Positions 1 to 16,200 of a stretch of 64,000 nucleotides of DNA are shown here, piece after piece (position 1 is the stretch's first letter; every line of letters begins with the position of its first letter). Location: the NCBI GenBank assembly GCA_020055645.1, contig JAECZT010000011.1, positions 62,001 through 126,000 of the forward strand, read 5' to 3'. The notes under the pieces were generated by a model, which saw only the letters and a list, made by a program, of their open reading frames with translations, searched no databases and had not been told where the DNA came from. The DNA comes from Tomocerus qinae. Taxonomy: Eukaryota > Arthropoda > Collembola > Entomobryomorpha > Tomoceridae. The position numbers and the translations under genes are program-made.

Positions 1-648
1 GGTGCCTTAACAACACATGGTGCCTTAACAACACATGGTGCCTTAACAACACATGGTGCCTTAACAACACATGGTGCCTTAACAACACATGGTGCCTTAA
101 CAACACATAGTGCCTTAACAACACATGGTGCCTTAACAACACTTGGTGCCTTAACAACACATGGTGCCTTAACAACACATGGTGCCTTAACAACACATGG
201 TGCCTTAACAACACATGGTGCCTTAACAACACATGTTGCCTTAACAACACATGTTGCCTTAGCAACACATGGTGCCTTAACAACACATGGTGCCTTAACA
301 ACACATGGTGCCTTAACAACATGTGGTGCCTTAACAACACTTGTTGCCTTAACAACACATGCTACCTTAACAACACATGGTGCCTTAACAACACATGGTG
401 CCTTAACAACACATGGTGCCTTAACAACACATAGTGCCTTAACAACACATGGTGCCTTAACAACACTTGGTGCCTTAACAACACATGGTGCCTTAACAAC
501 ACATGGTGCCTTAACAACACATGGTGCCTTAACAACACATGGTGCCTTAACAACACATGGTGCCTTAACAACACATGGTGCCTTAACAACACATGGTGCG
601 TTAACAACACATGGTGCCTTAACAACATGTGGTGCCTTAACAACTAAT

Positions 649-3600
649 GGATCCTTAACTACACATGGTGCCTTAACAACACATGGTGCCTTAACAACAC
701 ATGGTGCCTTAACAACACATGGTGCCTTAACAACACATGGTGCCTTAACAACACATAGTGCCTTAACAACACATGGTGCCTTAACAACACTTGGTGCCTT
801 AACAACACATGGTGCCTTAACAACACTTGGTTCCCTAATAAAACATGGTGCCTTAACAACACATGGTGCCTTAACAACACATGGTGCCTTAACAACACAT
901 GGGGCCGTATCAACACATGGTGCCTTAACAACACATGGTGCCTTAACAACATGTGGTGCCTTAACAACATGTGGTGCCTTAACAACACATGGTGCCTCAA
1001 CAACACATGGTGCCTTAACAACATGTGGTGCCTTAACAACACATGGTGCCTTAACAACACATGGTGCCTTAACAACACATGGTGCCTTAACAACACATGG
1101 TGCCTTAACAACACATGGTGCCTTAACAACACATGGTGCCTTAACAGTACATGGTTCCTTAACAACACATGGTGCCTTAAATACATGCGGTGCCTTAACA
1201 ACACATGGTGCCTTAACAACACTTGGTTCCTTAATAAGACATGGTGCCTTAACAACACATGGTGCCTTAACAACATGTGGTGCCTTAACAACACATGGAG
1301 CCTTAACAACACATGGTGCCTTAACAACACATGGAGCCTTAACAACACATGGTGCCTTAACAACACATGGTGCCTTAACAACACATGGTGCCTTAACAAC
1401 ACACGGTGCCTTAACAACACATGGTGCCTTAACAACACTTGGTTCCCTAATAAGACATGGTGCCTTAACAACGCATGGTGCCTTAACAACACATGGTGCC
1501 TTAACAACACATGGTGCCTTAACAGTACATGGTTCCTTAACAACACATGGTGCCTTAAATACATGCGGTGCCTTAACAACACAGGGTGCCTTAACAAAAT
1601 ATGGTGCCTTAACAACATGTGGTGCCTTAACAACTAATGGATCCTTAACTACACATGGTGCCTTAACAACACATGGTGCCTTAACAACACATGGTGCCTT
1701 AACAACACATGGTGCCTTAACAACACTTGGTTCCTTAATAAGACATGGTGCCTTAACAACACATGGTGCCTTAACAACATGTGGTGCCTTAACAACACAT
1801 GGAGCCTTAACAACACATGGTGCCTTAACAACACATGGTGCCTTAACAACACATGGTGCCTTAACAACACTTGGTGCCTTAACAACACATGGTGCCTTAA
1901 CAACACATGGTGCCTTAACAACACATGGTGCCTTAACAACATGTGGTGCCTTAACAACTAATGGATCCTTAACTACACATGGTGCCTTAACAACACATGG
2001 TGCCTTAACAACACATGGTGCCTTAACAACACATAGTGCCTTAACAACACATGGTGCCTTAACAACACATAGTGCCTTAACAACACATGGTGCCTTAACA
2101 ACACTTGGTGCCTTAACAACACATGGTGCCTTAACAACACATGGTGCCTTAACAACACTTGGTTCCCTAATAAAACATGGTGCCTTAACAACACATGGTG
2201 CCTTAACAACACATGGGGCCGTATCAACACATGGTGCCTTAACAACACATGGTGCCTTAACAACATGTGGTGCCTTAACAACATGTGGTGCCTTAACAAC
2301 ACATGGTGCCTCAACAACACATGGTGCCTTAACAACATGTGGTGCCTTAACAACACATGGTGCCTTAACAACACATGGTGCCTTAACAACACATGGTGCC
2401 TTAACAACACATGGTGCCTTAACAACACATGGTGCCTTAACAGTACATGGTTCCTTAACAACACATGGTGCCTTAAATACATGCGGTGCCTTAACAACAC
2501 ATGGTGCCTTAACAACACTTGGTTCCTTAATAAGACATGGTGCCTTAACAACACATGGTGCCTTAACAACATGTGGTGCCTTAACAACACATGGAGCCTT
2601 AACAACACATGGTGCCTTAACAACACATGGTGCCTTAACAACACATGGTGCCTTAACAACACATGGTGCCTTAACAACACATGGTGCCTTAACAACACTT
2701 GGTTCCCTAATAAGACATGGTGCCTTAACAACACATGGTGCCTTAACAACACATGGTGCCTTAACAACACATGGTGCCTTAACAGTACATGGTTCCTTAA
2801 CAACACATGGTGCCTTAAATACATGCGGTGCCTTAACAACACATGGTGCCTTAACAACACTTGGTTCCCTAATAAGACATGGTGCCTTAACAACACATGC
2901 TACCTTAACAACACATGGTGCCTTAACAACACATGGTGCCTTAACAGTATGTGGTGCCTTAACAACACATGGTGCCTTAACAACACATGGTGCCTTAACA
3001 ACACATGGTGCCTTAACAACACATGGTGCCTTAACAACACATGGTGCCTTAATATTACGTGGTGCCTTAACAACACATAGTGCCTTAACAACACATGGTG
3101 CCTTAACAACACATGGTGCCTTAACAACACATGGTGCCTTAACAACACATGGTGCCTTAACAACACATGGTGCCTTAACAACACATGGTGCCTTAACAAC
3201 ACATGTTGCCTTAGCAACACATGGTGCCTTAACAACACATGGTGCCTTAACAACACATGGTGCCTTAACAACATGTGGTGCCTTAACAACACTTGGTGCC
3301 TTAACAACACATGCTACCTTAATAACACATGGTGCCTTAACAACACATGGTGCCTTAACAACACATGGTGCCTTAACAACACATGGTGCCTTAACAACAC
3401 ATAGTGCCTTAAAAACACATGGTGCCTTAACAACACTTGGTGCCTTAACAACACATGGTGCCTTAACAACACATGGTGCCTTAACAACACTTGGTTCCCT
3501 AATAAAACATGGTGCCTTAACAACACATGGTGCCTTAACAACACATGGGGCCGTATCAACACATGGTGCCTTAACAACACATGGTGCCTTAACAACATGT

Positions 3601-6600
3601 GGTGCCTTAACAACATGTGGTGCCTTAACAACACATGGTGCCTCAACAACACATGGTGCCTTAACAACATGTGGTGCCTTAACAACACATGGTGCCTTAA
3701 CAACACATGGTGCCTTAACAACACATGGTGCCTTAACAACACATGGTGCCTTAACAACACATGGTGCCTTAACAGTACATGGTTCCTTAACAACACATGG
3801 TGCCTTAAATACATGCGGTGCCTTAACAACACAGGGTGCCTTAACAAAATATGGTGCCTTAACAACATGTGGTGCCTTAACAACTAATGGATCCTTAACT
3901 ACACATGGTGCCTTAACAACACATGGTGCCTTAACAACACATGGTGCCTTAACAACACATGGTGCCTTAACAACACTTGGTTCCTTAATAAGACATGGTG
4001 CCTTAACAACACATGGTGCCTTAACAACATGTGGTGCCTTAACAACACATGGAGCCTTAACAACACATGGTGCCTTAACAACACATGGTGCCTTAACAAC
4101 ACATGGTGCCTTAACAACACATGGTGCCTTAACAACACATGGTGCCTTAACAACACATGGTGCCTTAACAACACATGGTGCCTTAACAACACATGGTGCG
4201 TTAACAACACATGGTGCCTTAACAACATGTGGTGCCTTAACAACATGTGGTGCCTTAACAACTAATGGATCCTTAACAACACATGGGGCCTTAACAACAC
4301 ATGGTGCCTTAACAACACATGGTGCCTTAACAACACATGGTGCCTTAACAACACTTGGTGCCTTAACAACACATGGTGCCTTAACAACACATGGTGCCTT
4401 AACAACACATGGTGCCTTAACAACACATAATGCCTTAACAACACTTGGCTCCCTAACAAGACATGGTGCCTTAACAACACTTGGTTCCCTAATAAGACAT
4501 GGTGCCTTAACAACACATGGTGCCTTAACAACACATGGTGCCTTAACAACACATGGTGCCTTAACAAAATATGGTGCCTTAACAACACATGGTTCCTTAA
4601 CAACACATGGTGCCTTAAATACATGCGGTGCCTTAACAACACAGGGTGCCTTAACAAAATATGGTGCCTTAACAACACATGGTGCCTTAACAACACATGG
4701 TGCCTTAACAACACATTTTTCCTTAACAACACATGGTGGCTTAACAACACATGGTTCCCTAACAACACATGGTGCCTTAACAACATATAGTGCCTTAACA
4801 ACACATGGTGCATTAACAACACATGGTGCCTTAACAACACTTGGTTCCCTAATAAGACATGGTGCCTTAACAACACATGGTTCCCTAACAACACATGGTG
4901 CCTTAACAACATATAGTGCCTTAACAACACATGGTGGATTAACAACACATGGTGCCTTAACAACACATGGTGCCTTAACAACACTTGGTTCCCTAATAAA
5001 ACATGGTGCCTTAACAACACATGGTGCCTTAACAACACATGGGGCCGTATCAACACATGGTGCCTTAACAACACATGGTGCCTTAACAACATGTGGTGCC
5101 TTAACAACATGTGGTGCCTTAACAACACATGGTGCCTCAACAACACATGGTGCCTTAACAACATGTGGTGCCTTAACAACACATGGTGCCTTAACAACAC
5201 ATGGTGCCTTAACAACACATGGTGCCTTAACAACACATGGTGCCTTAACAGTACATGGTTCCTTAACAACACATGGTGCCTTAAATACATGCGGTGCCTT
5301 AACAACACAGGGTGCCTTAACAAAATATGGTGCCTTAACAACATGTGGTGCCTTAACAACTAATGGATCCTTAACTACACATGGTGCCTTAACAACACAT
5401 GGTGCCTTAACAACACATGGTGCCTTAACAACACTTGGTTCCTTAATAAGACATGGTGCCTTAACAACACATGGTGCCTTAACAACACATGGTGCCTTAA
5501 CAACACATGGTGCCATAACAACACATGGTGCGTTAACAACACATGGTGCCTTAACAACATGTGGTGCCTTAACAACTAATGGATCCTTAACTACACATGG
5601 TGCCTTAACAACACATGGTGCCTTAACAACACATGGTGCCTTAACAACACATGGTGCCTTAACAACACATGGTGCCTTAACAACACATAGTGCCTTAACA
5701 ACACATGGTGCCTTAACAACACTTGGTGCCTTAACAACACATGGTGCCTTAACAACACATGGTGCCTTAACAACACTTGGTTCCCTAATAAAACATGGTG
5801 CCTTAACAACACATGGTGCCTTAACAACACATGGTGCCTTAACAACACATGGGGCCGTATCAACACATGGTGCCTTAACAACACATGGTGCCTTAACACA
5901 ATGTGGTGCCTTAACAACATGTGGTGCCTTAACAACACATGGTGCCTCAACAACACATGGTGCCTTAACAACATGTGGTGCCTTAACAACACATGGTGCC
6001 TTAACAACACATGGTGCCTTAACAACACATGGTGCCTTAACAACACATGGTGCCTTAACAACACATGGTGCCTTAACAGTACATGGTTCCTTAACAACAC
6101 ATGGTGCCTTAAATACATGCGGTGCCTTAACAACACATGGTGCCTTAACAACACTTGGTTCCTTAATAAGACATGGTGCCTTAACAACACATGGTGCCTT
6201 AACAACATGTGGTGCCTTAACAACACATGGAGCCTTAACAACACATGGTGCCTTAACAACACATGGTGCCTTAACAACACATGGTGCCTTAACAACACAT
6301 GGTGCCTTAACAACACATGGTGCCTTAACAACACATGGTGCGTTAACAACACATGGTTCCTTAACAACATGTGGTGCCTTAACAACTAATGGATCCTTAA
6401 CAACACATGGTGCCTTAACAACACATGGTGCCTTAACAACACATGGTGCCTTAACAACACATGGTGCCTTAACAACACTTGGTGCCTTAACAACACATGG
6501 TGCCTTAACAACACATGGTGCCTTAACAACACTTGGCTCCCTAACAAGACATGGTGCCTTAACAACACTTGGTTCCCTAATAAGACATGGTGCCTTAACA

Positions 6601-9600
6601 ACACATGGTGCCTTAACAGTACATGGTTCCTTAACAACACATGGTGCCTTAAATACATGCGGTGCCTTAACAACACAGGGTGCCTTAACAAAATATGGTG
6701 CCTTAACAACACATGGCGCCTTAACAACACATGGTGCCTTAACAACACATGGTTCCTTAACAACACATGGTGGCTTAACAACACATGGTTCCCTAACAAC
6801 ACATGGTGCCTTAACAACATATAGTGCCTTAACAACACATGGTGCATTAACAACACATGGTGCCTTAACAACACTTGGTTCCCTAATAAGACATGGTGCC
6901 TTAACAACACATGGTTCCCTAACAACACATGGTGCCTTAACAACATATAGTGCCTTAACAACACATAGTGCATTAACAACACATGGTGCCTTAACAACAC
7001 ATGGTGCATTAACAACACATGGTGCCTTAACAACACTTGGTTCCCTAATAAGACATGGTGCCTTAACAACACATGTTTCCCTAACAACACATGGTGCCTT
7101 AACAACATATAGTGCCTTAACAACACATGGTGCATTAACAACACATGGTTCCCTAACAACACATGGTGCCTTAACAATATATAGTGCCTTAACAACACAT
7201 GGTGCATTAACAACACATGGTGCCTTAACAACACTTGGTTCCCTAATAAGACATGGTGCCTTAACAACACATGGTGCCTTAACAACACATGGTGCCTTAA
7301 CAACAACACATGGTGCCTTAACAACACATGGGGCCTTATCAACACATGGTGCCTTAACAACACATGGTGCCTTAACAACATGTGGTGCCTTAACAACTAA
7401 TGGATCCTTAACAACACATGGTGCCTTAACAACACATGGTGCCTTAACAACACATGGTTCCTTAAGAAAACTTGGTGCCTTAACAACACATGGTGCCTTA
7501 ACAACACATGGTGCCTTAACAACACATGGTGCCTTAAAAACACATGGTGCCTTAACAACACTTGGTGCCTTAACAACACATGGTGCCTTAACAACACTTG
7601 GTTCCCTAATAAGACATGGTGCCTTAACAACACATGCTACCTTAACAACACATGGTGCCTTAACAACACATGGTGCCTTAACAGTACGTGGTGCCTTAAC
7701 AACACATGGTGCCTTAACAACACATGGTGCCTTAACAACACATGGTGCCTTAACAACACATGGTGCCTTAACAACACATGGTGCCTTAACAACACATGGT
7801 GCCTTAACAACACATGGTGCCTTAACAACACATGGTGCCTTAACAACACATGGTGCCTTAACAACACATGGTGCCTTAACAACACATGGTGCCTTAACAA
7901 AATATGGTGCCTTAACAACACATGGTGCCTTAACAACACATGGTTCCTTAACAACACATGGTGCCTTAAATACATGCGGTGCCTTAACAACACAGGGTGC
8001 CTTAACAAAATATGGTGCCTTAACAACACATGGTGCCTTAACAACACATGTTGCCTTAACAACACATGGTTTCTTAACAACACATGGTGGCTTAACAACA
8101 CATGGTTCCCTAACAACACATGGTGCCTTAACAACATATAGTGCCTTAACAACACATGGTGCATTAACAACACATGGTTCCCTAACAACACATGGTGCCT
8201 TAACAATATATAGTGCCTTAACAACACATGGTGCATTAACAACACATGGTGCCTTAACAACACTTGGTTCCCTAATAAGACATGGTGCCTTAACAACACA
8301 TGGTGCCTTAACAACACATGGTGCCTTAACAACAACACATGGTGCCTTAACAACACATGGGGCCTTATCAACACATGGTGCCTTAACAACACATGGTGCC
8401 TTAACAACATGTGGTGCCTTAACAACTAATGGATCCTTAACAACACATGGTGCCTTAACAACACATGGTGCCTTAACAACACATGGTGCCTTAACAAAAC
8501 TTGGTGCCTTAACAACACATGGTGCCTTAACAACACATGGTGCCTTAACAACACATGGTGCCTTAAAAACACATGGTGCCTTAACAACACTTGGTGCCTT
8601 AACAACACATGGTGCCTTAACAACACTTGGTTCCCTAATAAGACATGGTGCCTTAACAACACATGCTACCTTAACAACACATGGTGCCTTAACAACACAT
8701 GGTGCCTTAACAGTACGTGGTGCCTTAACAACACATGGTGCCTTAACAACACATGGTGCCTTAACAACACATGGTGCCTTAACAACACATGGTGCCTTAA
8801 CAACACATGGTGCCTTAACAACACATGGTGCCTTAACAACACATGGTGCCTTAACAACACATGGTGCCTTAACAACACATGGTGCCTTAACAAAATATGG
8901 TGCCTTAACAACACATGGTGCCTTAACAACACATGGTGCCTTAACAACACATGGTTCCTTAACAACACATGGTGCCTTAAATACATGCGGTGCCTTAACA
9001 ACACAGGGTGCCTTAACAAAATATGGTGCCTTAACAACACATGGTGCCTTAACAACACATGTTGCCTTAACAACACATGGTTTCTTAACAACACATGGTG
9101 GCTTAACAACACATGGTTCCCTAACAACACATGGTGCCTTAACAACATATAGTGCCTTAACAACACATGGTGCATTAACAACACATGGTGCCTAAACAAC
9201 ACTTGGTTCCCTAATAAGACATGGTGCGTTAACAACACATGGTTCCCTAACAACACATGGTGCCTTAACAACATATAGTGCCTTAACAACACATGGTGCA
9301 TTAACAACACATGGTGCCTTAACAACCCATGGTGCATTAACAACACATGGTGCCTTAACAACACTTGGTGCCCTAATAAGACATGGTGCCTTAACAACAC
9401 ATGGTTCCCTAACAACACATGGTGCCTTAACAACATATAGTGCCTTAACAACACATGGTGCATTAACAACACATGGTTCCCTTACAACACATGGTGCCTT
9501 AACAACATATAGTGCCTTAACAACACAGGGTGCATTAACAACACATGGTGCCTTAACAACACTTGGTTCCCTAATAAGACATGGTGCCTTAACAACACAT

Positions 9601-10023
9601 GGTGCCTTAACAACACATGGTGCCTTAACAACAACACATGGTGCCTTAACAACACATGGGGCCTTATCAACACATGGTGCCTTAACAACACATGGTGCAT
9701 TAACAACATGTGGTGCCTTAACAACACATGGTGCCTTAACAACACATGGTGCCTTAACAACACATGGTGCCTTAACAACACATGGTGCCTTAATATTACG
9801 TGGTGCCTTAACAACACATGGTGCCTTAACAACACATGGTGCCTTAACAACACATGGTGCCTTAACAACACATGGTGCCTTAACAACACATGGTGCCTTA
9901 ACAACACATGGTGCCTTAACAACACATGGTGCCTTAACAACACATGGTGCCTTAACAACACATGGTGCCTTAACAACACATGGTGCCTTAACAACATGTG
10001 GTGCCTTAACAACTAATGGATCC
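649..10023. repeat. Minisatellite sub-block punctuated by BamHI-site variant units
   Basis: A variant unit containing aactaatggatcc carries a GGATCC site. It occurs 11 times, starting at 649, 1639, 1963, 3889, 4267, 5365, 5581, 6391, 7402, 8431 and 10018. Every spacing from 649 to 6391 is an exact multiple of 18 bp. The last three spacings (1011, 1029, 1587) are a multiple of 18 plus 3, explained by one 21-bp unit in each interval. The marker puts TAA into the Cys-Leu-Asn-Asn-Thr-Trp frame on plus and TAG into the Val-Leu-Leu-Arg-His-His frame on minus, so it closes both main open frames. The same neighbouring variants recur beside each marker, as expected of higher-order duplication of blocks rather than single-unit slippage. 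Confidence 0.85.
7397..10012. repeat. Higher-order repeat, 1,029-bp block and an extended copy
   Basis: The block from about 7397 to 8425 is repeated from about 8426. The matching order of variants includes the segment after each BamHI marker (7397-7633, 8426-8662 and again 10013-10249) and a run of plain units with a ttaacagtacgtgg variant. The second copy is longer, reaching the next marker at 10018 after 1,587 bp, so about 31 extra units were gained in it or lost from its neighbour. Confidence 0.7.
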
Positions 10024-13000
10024 TTAACAACACATGGTTCCTTAACAACACATGGTGCCTTAACAACACATGGTGCCTTAACAAAACTTGGTGCCTTAAC
10101 AACACATGGTGCCTTAACAACACATGGTGCCTTAACAACACATGGTGCCTTAACAACACATGGTGCCTTAACAACACTTGGTGCCTTAACAACACATGGT
10201 GCCTTAACAACACTTGGTTCCCTAATAAGACATGGTGCCTTAACAACACATGCTACCTTAACAACACATGGTGCCTTAACAACACATGGTGCCTTAACAG
10301 TACGTGGTGCCTTAACAACACATGGTGCCTTAACAGCACATGGTGCCTTAACAACACAGGGTGCCTTAACAACACATGGTTCCTTAACAACACATGGTGC
10401 CTTAACAACACATGGTGCCTTAACAACACATGGTGCCTTAACAGTACGTGGTGCCTTAACAACACATGGTGCCTTAACAACACATGGTGCCTTAACAACA
10501 CATGGTGCCTTAACAACACATGGTGCCTTAACAACACACGGTGCCTAACAACACATGTTGCCTTAGCAACACATGGTGCCTTAACAACACATGGTGCCTT
10601 AACAACACATGGTGCCTTAACAACACATGGTGCCTTAACAACACATGTTGCCTTAACAACACATGGTGCCTTAACAACACTTGGTTCCCTAATAAGACAT
10701 GGTGCCTTAACAACACATGGTGCCTTAACAACACATGGTGCCTTAACAAAATATGGTGCCTTAACAAAATATGGTGCCTTAACAACACATGGTGCCTTAA
10801 CAGTACATGGTGCCTTAACAACACATGGTGCCTTAACAACACATGGTGCCTTAACAACACATGGTGCCTTAACAACACATGGTGCCTTAACAACACTTGG
10901 TGCCTTAACAACACATGGTGCCTTAACAACACTTGGTTCCCTAACAACACATGGTGCCTTAACAACACATGGTGCCTTAACAAAATATGGTGCCTTAACA
11001 ACACATGGTGCCTTTACAGTACGTGGTGCCTTAACAACACATGGTGCCTTAACAACACATGGTGCCTTAACAACACATGGTGCCTTAACAACACATGGTG
11101 CCTTAACAACACATGTTGCCTTAACAACACATGTTGCCTTAGCAACACATGGTGCCTTAACAACACATGGTGCCTTAACAACACATGGTGCCTTAACAAC
11201 ATGTGGTGCCTTAACAACACTTGGTGCCTTAACAACACATGCTACCTTAACAACACATGGTGCCTTAACAACACATGGTGCCTTAACAACACATGGTGCC
11301 TTAACAACACATAGTGCCTTAACAACACATGGTGCCTTAACAACACTTGGTGCCTTAACAACACATGGTGCCTTAACAACACATGGTGCCTTAACAACAC
11401 TTGGTTCCCTAATAAAACATGGTGCCTTAACAACACATGCTACCTTAACAACACATGGTGCCTTAACAACACATAGTGCCTTAACAACACTTGGTGCCTT
11501 AACAACACATGGTGCCTTAACAACATATGGTGCCTTAACAACACATGTTGCCTTAGCAACACATGGTGCCTTAACAACACATGGTGCCTTAACAACATGT
11601 GGTGCCTTAACAACACTTGGTGCCTTAACAACACATGCTACCTTAACAACACATGGTGCCTTAACAACACATGGTGCCTTAACAATAAAGGTGCCTTAAC
11701 AACACATGGTGCCTTAACAACACATAGTGCCTTAACAACACATGGTGCCTTAACAGTACATGGTTCCTTAACAACACATGGTGCCTTAAATACATGCGGT
11801 GCCTTAACACCAAATGGTGCCTTAACAACACATGGTGCTTAAACAACACATGGTGCCTTAAGAATACTTGGTTCCCTAACAAGACATGGTGCCTTAACAA
11901 CACATGGTGCCTTAACAACACAAGGTTCCTTAATAACATGTGGTGCCTTAACAACATGTGGTGCCTTAACAACACATGGTGCCTTAACAACACATGGTGC
12001 TTTAACAACACTTGGTGCCTTAACAACACATGGTGCCTTAACAACACATGGTGCCTTAACAACACATGGTGCCTTAACAACACATTGTGCCTTAACAACA
12101 CATGGTGCCTTAACAACACATGGTGCCTTAACAACACATGGTGCCTTAACAAAACTTGGTGCCTTAACAACACATGGTGCCTTAACAACACATGGTGCCT
12201 TAACAACACATGGTGCCTTAACAACACATGGTGCCTTAACAACACATGGTGCCTTAACAACACATGGTGCCTTAACAACACTTGGTGCCTTAACAACACA
12301 TGGTGCCTTAACAACACTTGGTTCCCTAATAAGACATGGTGCCTTAACAACACATGCTACCTTAACAACACATGGTGCCTTAACAACACATGGTGCCTTA
12401 ACAGTACGTGGTGCCTTAACAACACATGGTGCCTTAACAACACATGGTGCCTTAACAACACATGTTGCCTTAACAACACATGGTGCCTTAACAACACATG
12501 GTGCCTTAGCAACACATGGTGCCTTAACAACACATGGTGCCTTAGCAACACATGGTGCCTTAACAACACATGGTGCCTTAACAACACATGGTGCCTTAAC
12601 AACACATGGTGCCTTAACAACACATGTTGCCTTAACAACACATGGTGCCTTAAATACACTTGGTTCCCTAATAAGACATGGTGCCTTAACAACACATGGT
12701 GCCTTAACAACACATGGTGCCTTAACAAAATATGGTGCCTTAACAACACATGGTGCCTTAACAGTACATGTTGCCTTAACAACACATGGTGCCTTAACAA
12801 CATGTGGTGCCTTAACAACTAATCAATCCTTAACAACACATGGTGCCTTAACAACACATGGTGCCTTAACAACACATGGTGCCTTAACAAAACTTGGTGC
12901 CTTAACAACACATGGTGCTTTAACAACACATGGTGCCTTAACATTACATGGTGCCTTAACAACACATGGTGCCTTAACAACACATGGTGCCTTAACAAAA

Positions 13001-13226
13001 CTTGGTGCCTTTACAACACATGGTGCCTTAACAACACATGGTGCCTTAACAACACTTGGTTCCCTAATAAGACATGGTGCCTTAACAACACATGCTACCT
13101 TAACAACACATGGTGCCTTAACAACACATGGTGCCTTAACAGTACGTGGTGCCTTAACAACACATGGTGCCTTAACAACACATGGTGCCTTAACAACACA
13201 TGGTGCCTTAACAACACATGGTGCCT

Positions 13227-16200
13227 TTACAGTACGTGGTGCCTTAACAACACATGGTGCCTTAACAGCACATGGTGCCTTAACAACACATGGTGCCTTA
13301 ACAACACATGTTGCCTTAGCAACACATGGTGCCTTAACAACACATGGTGCCTTAACAACACATGGTGCCTTAACAACATGTGGTGCCTTAACAACACTTG
13401 GTGCCTTAACAACACATGCTACCTTAACAACACATGGTGCCTTAACAACACATGGTGCCTTAACAACACATGGTGCCTTAAAAACACATGGTGCCTTAAC
13501 AACACATAGTGCCTTAACAACACATGGTGCCTTAACAACACTTGGTGCCTTAACAACACATGGTGCCTTAACAACACATGGTGCCTTAACAACACTTGGT
13601 TCCCTAATAAAACATGGTGCCTTAACAACACATGCTACCTTAAGTCCACATGGTGCCTTAACAACACATGGTGCCTTAACAACACATAGTGCCTTAACAA
13701 CACTTGGTGCCTTAACAACACATGGTGCCTTAACAACATATGGTGCCTTAACAACACATGTTGCGTTAGCAACACATGGTGCCTTAACAACACATGGTGC
13801 CTTAACAACATGTGGTGCCTTAACAACACTTGGTGCCTTAACAACACATGCTACCTTAACAACACATGGTGCCTTAACAACACATGGTGCCTTAACAACA
13901 CATGGTGCCTTAACAACACATGGTGCCTTAACAACACATGGTGCCTTAACAACACATAGTGCCTTAACAACACATGGTGCCTTAACAACACATAGTGCCT
14001 TAACAACACATGGTGCCTTAACAACACTTGGTGCCTTAACAACACATGGTGCCTTAACAACACATGGTGCCTTAACAACACTTGGTTCTCTAATAAGACA
14101 TGGTGCCTTAACAACACATGCTACCTTAACAACACATGGTGCCTTAACAACACATGGTGCCTTAACAGTACGTGGTGCCTTAACAACACATGGTGCCTTA
14201 ACAACACATGGTGCCTTAACAACACTTGGTGCCTTAACAACAAATGGTGCCTTAACAACAAATGGTGCCTTAACAGTACATGGTTCCTTAACAACACATG
14301 GTGCCTTAAATACATGCGGTGCCTTAACACCACATGGTGCCTTAACAACACATGGTGCTTAAACAACACATGGTGCCTTAAGAATACTTGGTTCCCTAAC
14401 AAGACATGGTGCCTTAACAACACATGGTGCCTTAACAACACAAGGTTCCTTAATAACATGTGGTGCCTTAACAACATGTGGTGCCTTAACAACACATGGT
14501 GCCTTAACAACACATGGTGCTTTAACAACACTTGGTGCCTTAACAACACATGGTGCCTTAACAACACATGGTGCCTTAACAACACATGGTGCCTTAACAA
14601 CACATACTGCCTTAACAACACATGGTGCCTTAACAACACATGGTGGCTTAACAACACATGGTGCCTTAACAACACATGGTGCCTTAACAACACATGGTGC
14701 CTTAACAACACATGGTGCCTTAACAACACATGGTGCCTTAACAACACATGTTGCCTTAGCAACACATGGTGCCTTAACAACACATGGTGCCTTAACAACA
14801 CATGGTGCCTTAACAACACATGGTGCCTTAACAACATATGGTGCCTTAACAAAACATGCTACCTTATCAACTCATGGTGCCTTAACAACACATGGTGCCT
14901 TAACAACACATGGTGCGTTAACAACACATGGTGCCTTAACAACACATGGTGCCTAAACAACACATGCTACCTTAACAACACATGGTGCCTTAACAACACA
15001 TGGTGCCTTAACAGTACATGGTTCCTCAACAAAACATGGTGCCTTAAATACATGCGATGCCTTAACAACACATGGTGCCTTAACAACATATGGTGCCTTA
15101 ACAACACATGGGTCCTTAACAACACATGGTGCCTAAACAACATATGATGCCTTAACAACACATGCTACCATAACAACACATGGTGCCTTAACAACACATG
15201 GTGCCTTAACAGTACATGGTTCCTTAACAACACATGGTGGCTTAACAACACATGGTTTTTAACAACACATGTTGCCTTAGCAACACATGGTGCCTTAACA
15301 ACACATGGTGCCTTAACAACACATGGTGCCTTAACAACACATGGTGCCTTAACAACACATGGTGGCTTAACAACACATGGTTTTTAACAACACATGGTGC
15401 CTTAACAACAAATGGTGCCTTAACAGTACATGGTTCCTTAACAACACATGGTGCCTTAAATACATGCGGTGCCTTAACACCACATGGTGCCTTAACAACA
15501 CATGGTGCTTAAACAACACATGGTGCCTTAAGAATACTTGGTTCCCTAACAAGACATGGTGCCTTAACAACACATGGTGCCTTAACAACACAAGGTTCCT
15601 TAATAACATGTGGTGCCTTAACAACATGTGGTGCCTTAACAACACATGGTGCCTTAACAACACATGGTGCCTTAACAACACATGGTGCCTTAACAACACA
15701 TGGTGCCTTAACAACACATGGTGCCTTAACAACACATGTTGCCTTAGCAACACATGGTGCCTTAACAACACATGGTGCCTTAACAACACATGGTGCCTTA
15801 ACAACATGTGGTGCCTTAACAACACTTGGTGCCTTAACAACACATGCTACCTTAACAACACATGGTGCCTTAACAACACATGGTGCCTTAACAACACATG
15901 GTGCCTTAACAACACATGGTGCCTTAACAACACATAGTGCCTTAACATCACATGGTGCCTTAACAACACTTGGTGCCTTAACAACACATGGTGCCTTAAC
16001 AACACATGGCGCCTTAACAACACTTGGTTCCCTAATAAAACATGGTGCCTTAACAACACATGCTACCTTAACAACACATGGTGCCTTAACAACACATGGT
16101 GCCTTAACAACACATAGTGCCTTAACAACACTTGGTGCCTTAACAACACATGGTGCCTTAACAACATATGGTGCCTTAACAACACATGTTGCCTTAGCAA

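Noticed and set aside
659-1633. 324-codon open frame on minus (and similar ones up to 365 codons) made of Val-Leu-Leu-Arg-His-His repeats
   Set aside because: It is an automatic consequence of an 18-bp unit lacking stops. Overlapping frames are equally open on the other strand, and there is no unique N- or C-terminal sequence.
2265-3080. 271-codon plus-strand frame of Cys-Leu-Asn-Asn-Thr-Trp repeats
   Set aside because: Same reason. It overlaps the minus-strand frames and starts at chance acatgtgg variants.
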